This document shows, piece after piece, positions 32,881 through 41,568 of a DNA stretch of 64,000 bases (positions are counted from its first letter, which is position 1; each line of letters starts with the position of its first letter). The stretch comes from SCGC-AG-212-J23 sp036406675. Its GTDB lineage: Bacteria > Pseudomonadota > Gammaproteobacteria > Burkholderiales > SG8-39. A program made the position numbers and the translations under genes. Location: positions 1 to 64,000 of the forward strand of contig DASXAO010000040.1 of the NCBI GenBank assembly GCA_036406675.1, given 5' to 3'. Below the pieces are notes generated by a model. It saw nothing but the letters and a program-made list of their open reading frames with translations. It was not told where the DNA came from and did no database searches.

Positions 32881-34218
32881 ATGTCTCAGCATAACCGCGT
32901 CGTCTGGGCGGAAGGACTGTTCCTTCGGCCGCAGCATTTCCAGCAGGCGGAGCGCTATTTCGAGCGGCTGATGAGCCAGCGGCTCGAATCGCTCGCGCCG
33001 TACGTCGCCGGGTTCACCAAGCTGCAGATCGACCAGGAGCTCCTCAAGATCGGGAAGGTGGGGCTGGTCGCCGCCGAAGGGGTGTTTCCCGACGGCACGC
33101 CGTTCAACATCCCGTTCGAGGCCGACATCCCGGAGCCCTTCGACGTCCCCGGCGACGTCAGGGAGCGCCTGGTCCTGGTGACGCTGCCGCTGCGGCGCGC
33201 GGGCATGGCCGAGCTCGCCTTCGAGCGCTCCGGCGATTCCTCGCTGGTGCGCTACATCGCGGCCGACCACGAGATCCGCGACTCGGTGCTCGAGATGGAG
33301 AGCTCCGCGCAGCTCAAGGTCGGCCGCCTCAACGTGCGGCTGCAGCTCGACGGCGAGACCTCGGCCGCGCACACCGCGCTGGGCGTGGTCCGGGTGGTGG
33401 AAAAGCGCGCCGACGGCCGCGTGGTGCTCGACGACGGCTACGTCCCGCCCTGCCTCGACTGCAGGGTGAGCGGCCGGCTGCAGGACTACGTGAAGGAGCT
33501 GCACGGCCTCGTGCGCCACCGCATCCAGGCGCTCGCCGACCGGGTGTCGAGCCCGGGAGCGAAGGGCGTGGCCGACGTGTCCGACTTCCTGCTGCTTCAG
33601 CTTTGCAACCGCTACGAGCCGCTGCTCGCGCATTTCCTGACGCGCGCGTCGCTGCACCCGGAGCTCTTTTACCGCAGCTGCCTCGAGCTCGCCGGCGAAA
33701 TCGCGACCTATGCGCGCCGCGAGCGCATGCCGGCGAGCTTCTCCACCTACCGCCAGGACGACCTGCAGAACACTTTCATCCCGGTAATCGAGGAGATCCG
33801 CCGCGGCCTCACCGCGGTGATCGAGCAGAACGCGGTTGCGATCGCGGTGATGGACCGCGGGCGCGGCGTGTTTGCCGGGACGGTTCCGGACGTCGAGCTC
33901 CTGCGCAACGCCGTGTTCGTCCTCGCCGTGGGCGCGAACGTGCCGGCGGAGTCGCTGCGCGTGCATTTCCCGACCCAGGTGAAGATCGGCCCGCCGGAGA
34001 AGATCCGCGACCTGGTGGTGTCGCACCTGCCCGGCATCCAGACCACGCCGCTGCCGGTCGCGCCGCGGCAGATTCCCTATCACGCCGGATACAGCTACTT
34101 CGAGCTCGACCGCAAGAACGACTACTGGAAGGCGCTCGAGACTTCGCGTGTCATCGCGATGCACGTTGCGGGCGATTTTCCGGGGCTTTCCCTGGAGCTC
34201 TGGGCGATCCGGGACTGA
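32881..34218 (+). CDS. tssK: T6SS baseplate subunit TssK
   Basis: 445 residues. The N-terminus RVVWAEGLFLRPQHFQQAERYFE is the TssK signature. FLLLQLCNRYEPLLAHFLTR and HPELFYRSCLELAGEIATY belong to the helical middle domain. The C-terminal part (KNDYWKALETSRVIAMHVAGDFPGL) is the region that contacts the membrane complex. TssK trimers link the TssEFG baseplate wedges to TssL/TssM. It is the first gene of the cluster, and the ATG at 32881 has little ribosome binding site (agaagagcgcc). Confidence 0.97.
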   Translation: MSQHNRVVWAEGLFLRPQHFQQAERYFERLMSQRLESLAPYVAGFTKLQIDQELLKIGKVGLVAAEGVFPDGTPFNIPFEADIPEPFDVPGDVRERLVLVTLPLRRAGMAELAFERSGDSSLVRYIAADHEIRDSVLEMESSAQLKVGRLNVRLQLDGETSAAHTALGVVRVVEKRADGRVVLDDGYVPPCLDCRVSGRLQDYVKELHGLVRHRIQALADRVSSPGAKGVADVSDFLLLQLCNRYEPLLAHFLTRASLHPELFYRSCLELAGEIATYARRERMPASFSTYRQDDLQNTFIPVIEEIRRGLTAVIEQNAVAIAVMDRGRGVFAGTVPDVELLRNAVFVLAVGANVPAESLRVHFPTQVKIGPPEKIRDLVVSHLPGIQTTPLPVAPRQIPYHAGYSYFELDRKNDYWKALETSRVIAMHVAGDFPGLSLELWAIRD

Positions 34219-34240
34219 AAGAATGCGCTAGGAGAACGCC

Positions 34241-35545
34241 ATGTCCAGTGTGCCGCCGCAGCCAGTCGATCCGGACGCAACCATCATGGTGCCGACGCCG
34301 GGCCGGCGCCGCACCGCGGCGGCCGCCGCGCCGGCGGGTGCCCCGAGCGACGCGCCGAAGCGCGCCGAGGCCGCGCTGACCGCGGACCTGGGAGCGCTGT
34401 CGGGGCTCAATCCGCTGGTGGCGCTCGCGAACCCGCTGCTCGCGCTGGTGCCGCAGATCCGCTCGTCGCTGTCGCACGCCGACCCGGCGGGCTTCCGCCA
34501 GACGCTGCTCGAGCAGCTGAGCAGTTTCGAGCAGGCCGCGCAGAAGCGCGGCATCAAGGCCGAGACGGTGGTCGTGGCCCGCTACGCGCTGTGCACGCTC
34601 CTCGACGAGGCCGTGTCCTCGACGCCGTGGGGCGGGAGCTCGCAGTGGATGAAGCAGAGCCTGCTGGTCACTTTTTACCGCGAGACCGGCGGCGGGGAGA
34701 AGTTTTTCCTGCTCCTGAACAAGATGGGCGAGCAGCCGGGCGCCAACATCGAGCTGCTCGAGTTCTTCTACGCCTGCCTCGCGCTCGGCTTCGAGGGACG
34801 CTTCCGCGTGATCGAGGGCGGCAAGGCCCAGCTCGAGCAGACGCGCGAACGGCTCTACGAGCTCATCCGCCGCCAGCGCCAGCACGAGGACGCCGACCTG
34901 TCGGGGCGCTGGAAAGGCATCGAGACCAAGCCGAGAAGGATGTCGGGCGCGTTCATGGTGTGGCTCGCGGCGTCGGGCTGCGCGGTGCTGCTCGCCGCGG
35001 CTTACCTCGGGTACCTGTTCTCGCTCGCCGGCCAGTCGAGCCCGGTCAAGTCCGAGCTCGCGCAGATGAAGGTCAAGGTGGCGCTCGAGCGCAGAGCGCC
35101 CGCCAGGGCGGTGGCGCCGCGGCTCTCCAGGTTCCTCGCCGAAGAGATCGCGCAGGGCAGGGTCGCGGTCTACGAGGACGAGCTCGTCAGCGTGGTCACC
35201 ATTCCGGGCGACGGCCTGTTCCCCTCGGGCAGCGCCGCGGCCGACCGGCGCTACGAGCCGACCTTCGCGCGGGTGGCGCAGGCGCTGAACAGCGTGCCCG
35301 GACCGGTGGTCGTCACCGGACACACCGACAACAAGCCGATCCGCACCGCGCGCTTCCCGTCCAACTGGGAGCTCTCGACCGAGCGCGCGAAGTCGGTGAT
35401 GAAGGTGATGGCGCCGTCGATGACCGACCCGACGCGCCTGCGCGCCGAGGGCATGGCCGATTCCGACCCGGTCGCGCCCAACGATACCGAGGAGAACCGC
35501 CGCAAGAACCGCCGCGTGATGGTGATCCTCAAGGTGGCGGGGTAG
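34241..35545 (+). CDS. tssL: T6SS membrane-complex protein TssL (IcmH/DotU) with C-terminal OmpA-like domain
   Basis: 434 residues. A disordered Pro/Ala-rich N-terminus precedes the cytoplasmic DotU domain (about 60-225: NPLVALANPLLALVPQIR, LCTLLDEAVSSTPWGGSSQWMKQSLL). One transmembrane helix follows (about 235-258), then a periplasmic OmpA-like peptidoglycan-binding domain (about 320-432: VVTGHTDNKPIRTARFPSNWELSTERA, ENRRKNRRVMVIL). The OmpA domain makes this a specialised TssL that can anchor to peptidoglycan itself, relevant because no TssJ is visible. Start ATG after ggagaacgcc. Confidence 0.96.
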   Translation: MSSVPPQPVDPDATIMVPTPGRRRTAAAAAPAGAPSDAPKRAEAALTADLGALSGLNPLVALANPLLALVPQIRSSLSHADPAGFRQTLLEQLSSFEQAAQKRGIKAETVVVARYALCTLLDEAVSSTPWGGSSQWMKQSLLVTFYRETGGGEKFFLLLNKMGEQPGANIELLEFFYACLALGFEGRFRVIEGGKAQLEQTRERLYELIRRQRQHEDADLSGRWKGIETKPRRMSGAFMVWLAASGCAVLLAAAYLGYLFSLAGQSSPVKSELAQMKVKVALERRAPARAVAPRLSRFLAEEIAQGRVAVYEDELVSVVTIPGDGLFPSGSAAADRRYEPTFARVAQALNSVPGPVVVTGHTDNKPIRTARFPSNWELSTERAKSVMKVMAPSMTDPTRLRAEGMADSDPVAPNDTEENRRKNRRVMVILKVAG

Positions 35546-35548
35546 GAC

Positions 35549-38500
35549 ATGAAAAAGCTGCGCGAGCTTCTGTTCAACCGCTGGGTCCTCGGCGGCCTGA
35601 TCGTTCTGCTTCTGTCCCTCGTCATCCTCCTGGTGGGCGACGCGATCGCCTTCTTCGACTGGCGCCCGCTCGAGACGCTCCTGTCGCGCTGGATTTTCGC
35701 TTTCATCGTCGTTCTGGGCTGGGTTGCCTTCGAGTCGATAAGAGCGTGGCGCATCCGGCGGGCCAACCAGTCGATGCTCCAGGGCATCGCCGGGGCCGAC
35801 GCCGAGGCCGAGTCGTCGGCGCGCTCGGCGCAGGAGATCGCCACGCTGCAGGCGCGCTTCAAGGAGGCGGTCACGGTCCTGCGCAAGGCGCGCTTCAAGG
35901 GCCGCGCCGGCGAGCGCCAGTATCTCTATCAGCTGCCCTGGTACGTGATCGTCGGCGCGCCCGGCTCCGGCAAGACCACGGCGCTGGTCAATTCGGGCCT
36001 CAAGTTCCCGCTCGAGGAGGCGGGGGCGAGCCAGTCGATCAAGGGCGTCGGCGGGACGCGCAACTGCGACTGGTGGTTCACCGACGAGGCGGTGCTGCTC
36101 GACACCGCCGGCCGCTACGTGACGCAGGACAGCGAGCAGAAGGTCGACGCGAGCGCCTGGCTCGGCTTCCTCGAGCTGCTCAAGCGCTTCCGGCCGCGCC
36201 AGCCGCTGAACGGCGCCATCGTCACGGTCAGCATCTCCGACCTCCTTTACCAGACCGATGCGCAGCGCGAGCGCTACGCGCGCGACGTGAGGAGCCGGGT
36301 GCAGGAGCTCCACGAGCGCCTCGGGCTGCGCTTTCCGGTCTACGTGATGGTCACCAAGACCGACCTGCTCGCCGGGTTCATGGAATTCTTCGGCGACATG
36401 TCGCGCGAGGAGCGCGCCCAGGTGTGGGGCATGACCTTCGAGCTGAACGCCGCTGGCACCGCGGTCAACTACGCCGGCCAGTTCGCCACCGAGTTCGAGG
36501 GGCTCGAGCGCAGGCTCCACGCGCGCGTGCTGAAGCGCCTGCACGGCGAGCGCGACCTGCAGCGGCGCTGCGCCATCTACAGCTTCCCGCAGCAGTTCAG
36601 CGCGCTGCGGACGCTGCTCACGGAATTCATGGAGAAGGCCTTCGGCGGCTCGCGTTTCGGCGAGCAGCCGCTGGTGCGCGGCGTGTACTTCACCAGCGGC
36701 ACCCAGGAAGGCAGCCCGATCGACCGCGTGCTCGGCACGCTGTCGCGCACCTTCAACCTGGAGCGCAAGATCCTGCCGCCCTCGGCCTCGAGCGGCAAGA
36801 GCTTCTTCATCAATCGCCTGCTCCACGACGTGATCTTCACGGAGGCGGGCCTGGGCGGCAGCAACGAGAAGAAGGAGCGCCAGCGGCGCTTCCTCACCCT
36901 CGGTGCGCTCGCCGGCAGCGCCGCGCTCACGGTGGGCCTGCTCGCGGCCTGGACGCTCAGCTACTTCAACAACGAAAAGCTGATCGACGACGCGACGAAG
37001 AAGGTCGCCGCGGCGAAGGGCAGCGTGGAAGGCGTGCCGCCGGCGCAGGCCGGCGACATCGCGAAGGTCCTGCCGGTGCTGAACGCGCTGCGCGACCTGC
37101 CTTCCGGCTACGCGAGCCGCGACGCCTCGGTCCCGGTCGCCTACCGCTTCGGCCTATACCAGGGCGACGGCATCGGCGAGCGCTCGATCGCCGCTTACCG
37201 GCGGGCGCTCGGCGACGTGCTGCTTACGCGGGTGTCGCTGCGGCTGGAAGAGATCCTGGCGCGGCCGCAGAGCCAGGAGCAGCTGTACGTGGCGCTGCGC
37301 GGCTATCTCATGCTGCATCAGGACAAGTACCTCGACGCGGCGGACCTCTCGCGGCTGATGCTGTTCATCTGGAGCCCTTCGCTGCCGCGCGACTCGCTCG
37401 AGCTGATGGTCGACCTCGAGGGCCACCTCAAGGCCGCGCTGGAGGCTCGCCCGGTGCAGACGCTCGCGCCGCGCAACGACACCCTCATCGCCGAGGCGCG
37501 CAAGGGCCTGGCGTCCATGCCCGTGGCCGATCGAGTGTATGCGCGCCTCAAGAACGAGCTCGCCGCCGACGCGAGCGTGCCGCCGTTCCGGGTGAGCGAG
37601 GCCGCCGGGCCGAACGCGGCGCAGGTCCTCGCGCGCGCGAGCGGCCAGCCGCTTACCGCCGGCATCGAGGGGCTCTTCACCCGCGACGGCTATCTGAAGC
37701 TCTTCCGCGCGAAGGCCGAGAAGCTCGCCACCGAGCTTTCGAAGGAGGAGTCCTGGGTGCTCGGCGACTCCGGCGCGCGCGCGCAGAAAGTCGACCCGGC
37801 CAGGGTGTTCGCCGACGTGCGCGAGCGCTACGCGCAGGACTACGAGAAGCAGTGGTCCGCGCTGCTTTCCGACATCCGCCTCGCGCGCTCGAGCGGGCTC
37901 GCGCAGACCATCGAGCAGGCGAAGGTGCTGTCCGCGCCCGACTCTCCGCTCAAGCGGCTGGTGATCGCCGCTTCGAAGGAGCTCTCGCTCGCGACCGCCG
38001 AGGACGCGGCGAAGCAGAAGGCGGGGAAGGAAGCGGAAGAAGCCATGAAATCCAACCGGTACGGGAACCTGTTCGCGCAGGCCGGCGGCGGCGCGAAGCT
38101 TTCGCAGGCGCGCCCCGAGGACGCGGTGGACGTGCGCTTCGCGCCGCTGCGGAATCTCGTCGCGCAGCAGGGCCAGGCGGGCGCTGCGCCGATCGACGGC
38201 GTGATGCAGTCGATGAGCGAGTACTACACGCAGCTGCGCGCGGCCGAGGAGTCGCTCTCGCGCGGCCAGGTGAGCAACGCGCTGTCGGCGACCGGCTCCA
38301 AGATGAAGGCCGACGCCGACCGCTACCCTGAGCCGGTGCGCACGGTGCTGAGGGATCTCGCGCAGACCAGCACCGGGCAGGCGGCGGGCGCGGCGCAGCA
38401 GAACATCAAGCGCGCGGTGAGCGGCTCGGCTTCGTTCTGCGCCAAGGCGATCGACGGCAAGTACCCGTTCGCGAGATCGGGCGGCGACGTGCTGCTCGAC

Positions 38501-39073
38501 GATTTCAACAAGGTGTTCTCGCCCGGCGGCCAGCTCGACTCGTTCTTCGCCGGCAACCTCGCGCAGTTCGTCGACACGCCGACCGGGCGCGACTGGAGCG
38601 TGCGGCCGGGAATGGAGGCTTCGGCGCCCTCGCCCGGGACGATCCGGCAATACCAGCGCGCCGCCGTGATCCGCGACAGCTTCTTCAGGCCCGGCGCGGC
38701 GCAGGCGCAGGTCACGGTGGACGTCAAGCTGCTGGCGGTGTCGGGCGCGAGCGAAGTCACGTTCGAGCACGACGGCAAGTCGAGCAAGCTCTCGCCGGGA
38801 AGCGTGGTCCGGGTGCAATGGCCGGCGCTGACGCCCGGCGCGGGAACCAGGCTCAGCGTGCCGGGCGCGCCGGCGATCGCCGCGGACGGACCGTGGTCGC
38901 TCTTCCGCGTGCTCGACAAGGGCGCCGCGCAGCCGGGCGCCCAGGGGCTCGTGCGGCTCGCATTCGCGCCCGACGCGAAGCACGGCGCCACGCTCGAGCT
39001 GCAGCCCACGAGCGTGACCAACCCGTTCCAGGGCCGCGAGCTTTACCACTTTCAGTGCCCGGGACAGAAATAA
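35549..39073 (+). CDS. tssM: T6SS membrane-complex protein TssM (IcmF/VasK)
   Basis: 1174 residues. Two N-terminal transmembrane helices (about 15-38 and 50-72) precede a cytoplasmic NTPase-like domain with Walker A GAPGSGKT (about 134-142) and DTAGRYVTQDSEQ. A third transmembrane helix follows near 445-470, and the rest is periplasmic, ending with the TssM C-terminal beta domain. TssM spans the envelope between TssL and, normally, TssJ. Intact Walker A suggests nucleotide binding. It starts three bases after tssL; its last 19 bases overlap the tagF start. Confidence 0.97.
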   Translation: MKKLRELLFNRWVLGGLIVLLLSLVILLVGDAIAFFDWRPLETLLSRWIFAFIVVLGWVAFESIRAWRIRRANQSMLQGIAGADAEAESSARSAQEIATLQARFKEAVTVLRKARFKGRAGERQYLYQLPWYVIVGAPGSGKTTALVNSGLKFPLEEAGASQSIKGVGGTRNCDWWFTDEAVLLDTAGRYVTQDSEQKVDASAWLGFLELLKRFRPRQPLNGAIVTVSISDLLYQTDAQRERYARDVRSRVQELHERLGLRFPVYVMVTKTDLLAGFMEFFGDMSREERAQVWGMTFELNAAGTAVNYAGQFATEFEGLERRLHARVLKRLHGERDLQRRCAIYSFPQQFSALRTLLTEFMEKAFGGSRFGEQPLVRGVYFTSGTQEGSPIDRVLGTLSRTFNLERKILPPSASSGKSFFINRLLHDVIFTEAGLGGSNEKKERQRRFLTLGALAGSAALTVGLLAAWTLSYFNNEKLIDDATKKVAAAKGSVEGVPPAQAGDIAKVLPVLNALRDLPSGYASRDASVPVAYRFGLYQGDGIGERSIAAYRRALGDVLLTRVSLRLEEILARPQSQEQLYVALRGYLMLHQDKYLDAADLSRLMLFIWSPSLPRDSLELMVDLEGHLKAALEARPVQTLAPRNDTLIAEARKGLASMPVADRVYARLKNELAADASVPPFRVSEAAGPNAAQVLARASGQPLTAGIEGLFTRDGYLKLFRAKAEKLATELSKEESWVLGDSGARAQKVDPARVFADVRERYAQDYEKQWSALLSDIRLARSSGLAQTIEQAKVLSAPDSPLKRLVIAASKELSLATAEDAAKQKAGKEAEEAMKSNRYGNLFAQAGGGAKLSQARPEDAVDVRFAPLRNLVAQQGQAGAAPIDGVMQSMSEYYTQLRAAEESLSRGQVSNALSATGSKMKADADRYPEPVRTVLRDLAQTSTGQAAGAAQQNIKRAVSGSASFCAKAIDGKYPFARSGGDVLLDDFNKVFSPGGQLDSFFAGNLAQFVDTPTGRDWSVRPGMEASAPSPGTIRQYQRAAVIRDSFFRPGAAQAQVTVDVKLLAVSGASEVTFEHDGKSSKLSPGSVVRVQWPALTPGAGTRLSVPGAPAIAADGPWSLFRVLDKGAAQPGAQGLVRLAFAPDAKHGATLELQPTSVTNPFQGRELYHFQCPGQK

Positions 39074-39948
39074 CGGCCGCGGGGGTCGCTGGCCTCTACG
39101 GCAAGCTGCCCGCGCGCGGCGATTTCCTGAGCCGCCGGCTCGACGCCGAGTTCATCGCCGGCTGGGACGATTGGCTGCAGCGCGCGATACGCGAGAGCCG
39201 CGAGGCGCTCGGCGAGCGCTGGCTCGAATGCTTTCTTTCGGCGCCGGTGTGGCGCTTCGCGCTGCCGGCCGGGATGCATTCGAAGGCGGGCTGGGTCGGG
39301 CTCATGGTTCCGAGCGTTGATCGCGTCGGGCGCTACTTTCCGCTGACGCTCGCCGCGCCGCTGCACCACGAGACGATCGACCTGGCGGCGACGCTCGCGG
39401 CTGCGCTCGGCTGGCTCGACGCGCTCGAAGCGCTCGCGCTGGAAGCGCTGAGGCCGGAGCTCGACTTCGAAGCCTTCGACCAGCGGCTGGCGGCGGCCGC
39501 GCTGCCCGCGGGCGTGCCGGTGGCCGCGGCGCCGAGCGACGATACGGTGCCGCTCGGCTCGGCCCAGCGGACGTTCCACGTCTGGGAGTTCGCGCCGGAC
39601 GCCGAAGATGCGCTTGCCAGAGTATTGGTCGAGCCGCCGCGAGAGCTGCGCGCCGCTTCGGCGCTCTGGCTTACCTGCGGCGGAGAAACGCTTCCGCCCT
39701 GTCTCGCGGCCTGCGCGGGCCCGATCCCGGGAGAGTGTTTTTCCGCGCTGCTCGACGGCCGCTGGTCGGAGCACGGCTGGAGCGTCGCGAGCGCTTCCTC
39801 GTTGATACTAAAGAGCCAATCGGAAAGTGTGATGTATTGCAGCCCCCAAAACCCGGGCGTAGACTTAATTCACGGTCAGGGCAGGGGGCAGGAAGAAGCA
39901 GGGCCGCTGACCGCACTTCCAGGCAGCGCTAATGAGACTGGGACATGA
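39055..39948 (+). CDS. tagF: T6SS-associated protein TagF
   Basis: 297 residues. GLYGKLPARGDFLSRRLDAEFIAGWDDWLQ is the TagF N-terminal signature, and the SKAGWVGLMVPSVDRVGRYFPLTLAAP region confirms the family. TagF represses T6SS assembly post-translationally in several bacteria. The GTG at 39055 lies inside tssM; no later ATG, GTG or TTG precedes the conserved domain. The last 45 or so residues after SLILKSQSESV are not TagF-like and are encoded by a locally A+T-richer stretch, so the natural end may have been changed by a frameshift or insertion. Confidence 0.87.
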   Translation: MPGTEITAAGVAGLYGKLPARGDFLSRRLDAEFIAGWDDWLQRAIRESREALGERWLECFLSAPVWRFALPAGMHSKAGWVGLMVPSVDRVGRYFPLTLAAPLHHETIDLAATLAAALGWLDALEALALEALRPELDFEAFDQRLAAAALPAGVPVAAAPSDDTVPLGSAQRTFHVWEFAPDAEDALARVLVEPPRELRAASALWLTCGGETLPPCLAACAGPIPGECFSALLDGRWSEHGWSVASASSLILKSQSESVMYCSPQNPGVDLIHGQGRGQEEAGPLTALPGSANETGT

Positions 39949-39993
39949 GCACCGGTTGGGGGAAATGGTCTCCGCGATGAGCGCGCACTCGTC

Positions 39994-41010
39994 ATGGGAA
40001 TGACCGACCTCGAAGCGCTGCTGCGCCCGGTCAGCGACGACGCCCACTGCGGGCCGGACCTCGATGCCGCGGGCGACCCCGCGTACGTCGAGCTCGGCGT
40101 CGCGGCCGAGTGGAAGGAAGCCAAGTACGTCGGGGACCAGGAAGTCGCGCCGGCCCAGCAGCCCGACTGGCGCAGAGTCAAGGAGACCGGCGCGGCGCTC
40201 CTCGCCGTGTCCAAGGACCTGCGCATCGCCAAGCACTATGTCGCCGCGCTCGCCTACACCGAAGGCCTGCCGGGGTTCGCCGCCGGCGTGCGGCTGCTGC
40301 GCGACCTGCTCGACCGTTATTGGGACGCGCTGCACCCGGTCCTCGAGAGCCCCGACGACGACTGGCGCAAGAACCTGGTGACGGAAATCAACGCCGAGCG
40401 CGGCGCGCTCGGCGGGCTGCGCGCCGCGGCGTTCGCCGAATCGAGGAAAGTCGGCCGCTACACCGTGCGCGACATCGAGGTGCTCGACGGGGCGGCGGCG
40501 GCCGCCGAGGGCGCGGCGGCGCCCACCGCGGAGCTGCTGCGCGAGGCAATCCGCGACACCGAGCTCGCCGCCGAGAACCTGAGGCTCGAGTCCTGCCGCG
40601 AGGCGCTCGCCGATCTCAAGGCGATCCAGGGCATTTTCCGCGAGCGGCAGGGGGCCCTGTATCCCGAGTTTCCGGTCGCCGAGAAGCTGCTCGCGCGTGC
40701 GCAGGCGATTCTCAGCGATGCGCTCGGCTTCGAATCGGCCGCCGAAGGCGCGCCGGCCCCAGGCGCCGACGCCGAGGGCGGCGGCGACGGCGGGCCGGGC
40801 AAGCTGAAGACTCGCGCCGACGCGCGGCGCGTGCTCGAGTCGGTGTGCGATTTTCTCGAGCGCACCGAGCCTGCGCATCCGGCGCCGATCCTGATCCGCC
40901 GGGCGGCACGGCTACTGGATTTGAGCTTCGTCGACATCATCCGGGATCTCGCTCCGGAGGCTGCCGGCACGATCGAAAACCTCGGCGGCATACGACGCGA
41001 GTCGACGTAG
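39994..41010 (+). CDS. tssA: T6SS protein TssA (ImpA N-terminal domain)
   Basis: 338 residues. The ImpA_N domain fills about residues 5-130 (LLRPVSDDAHCGPDLDAAGDPAYVEL; DWRRVKETGAALLAVSKDLRIAKHYVAALAYTEG). A linker of Ala/Gly repeats and a C-terminal helical region (KLKTRADARRVLESVCDFLERTEPAHPAPILIRRAARL) follow. That ERxEPxHPAPxLIRRAxxL motif is typical of the short TssA class that caps or stabilises the sheath or baseplate. Two Met codons (39994, 40000) are possible starts. Confidence 0.95.
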   Translation: MGMTDLEALLRPVSDDAHCGPDLDAAGDPAYVELGVAAEWKEAKYVGDQEVAPAQQPDWRRVKETGAALLAVSKDLRIAKHYVAALAYTEGLPGFAAGVRLLRDLLDRYWDALHPVLESPDDDWRKNLVTEINAERGALGGLRAAAFAESRKVGRYTVRDIEVLDGAAAAAEGAAAPTAELLREAIRDTELAAENLRLESCREALADLKAIQGIFRERQGALYPEFPVAEKLLARAQAILSDALGFESAAEGAPAPGADAEGGGDGGPGKLKTRADARRVLESVCDFLERTEPAHPAPILIRRAARLLDLSFVDIIRDLAPEAAGTIENLGGIRREST

Positions 41011-41048
41011 ACCGCCGAATTCACTTTTCCAAAGGGGAGGGACAGAGC

Positions 41049-41555
41049 GTGGCAAGCAAACCGAGTTCGCAGAAATTCATCTCGCGCAACCGCGCGCCGC
41101 GGGTGCAGATCGAGTACGACGTCGAGCTGTACGGCTCCAAGAAGAAGGTGCAGCTGCCCTTCGTCATGGGCGTGCTGTCCGACCTCTCCGGCAAGCCCGC
41201 GGAGCCGCTCGCGCCGGTGGCGGACCGCAAGTTCACCGACGTCGACGTCGACAACTTCGACTCCTTCCTCAAGGCGCAGAAGCCGCGGGTGGCCTTCCAG
41301 GTGCCCAACACGCTGACCGGCGAGGGCAACATCAACCTCGACATCACCTTCGAAAGCATGGACGACTTCTCGCCGGCGGCGATCGCGCGCAAGGTCGATG
41401 CGCTGAACAAGCTGCTCGAGGCGCGCACCCAGCTCGCCAACCTGCTGACCTACATGGACGGCAAGACCGGCGCAGAGGCCCTCCTGCAGAAGGTGCTGCA
41501 GGATCCGGAGCTCCTGAAGTCGCTGGGCCAGGCGCCCAAGCCGAACGCTCAATAA
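41049..41555 (+). CDS. tssB: T6SS contractile sheath small subunit TssB
   Basis: 168 residues. FISRNRAPRVQIEYDVELYGSKKKVQLPFVMGVLSDLSG is the TssB/VipA signature; RVAFQVPNTLTGEGNINLDITFESMDDFSPAAIARKV is the sheath-interlocking strand and helix. It co-assembles with TssC around the Hcp tube. The GTG at 41049 is preceded by aaaggggaggga; an in-frame reading extending through tssA is rejected. It is followed by tssC after 13 bases. Confidence 0.97.
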   Translation: MASKPSSQKFISRNRAPRVQIEYDVELYGSKKKVQLPFVMGVLSDLSGKPAEPLAPVADRKFTDVDVDNFDSFLKAQKPRVAFQVPNTLTGEGNINLDITFESMDDFSPAAIARKVDALNKLLEARTQLANLLTYMDGKTGAEALLQKVLQDPELLKSLGQAPKPNAQ

Positions 41556-41568
41556 GGGGAGGACGATC

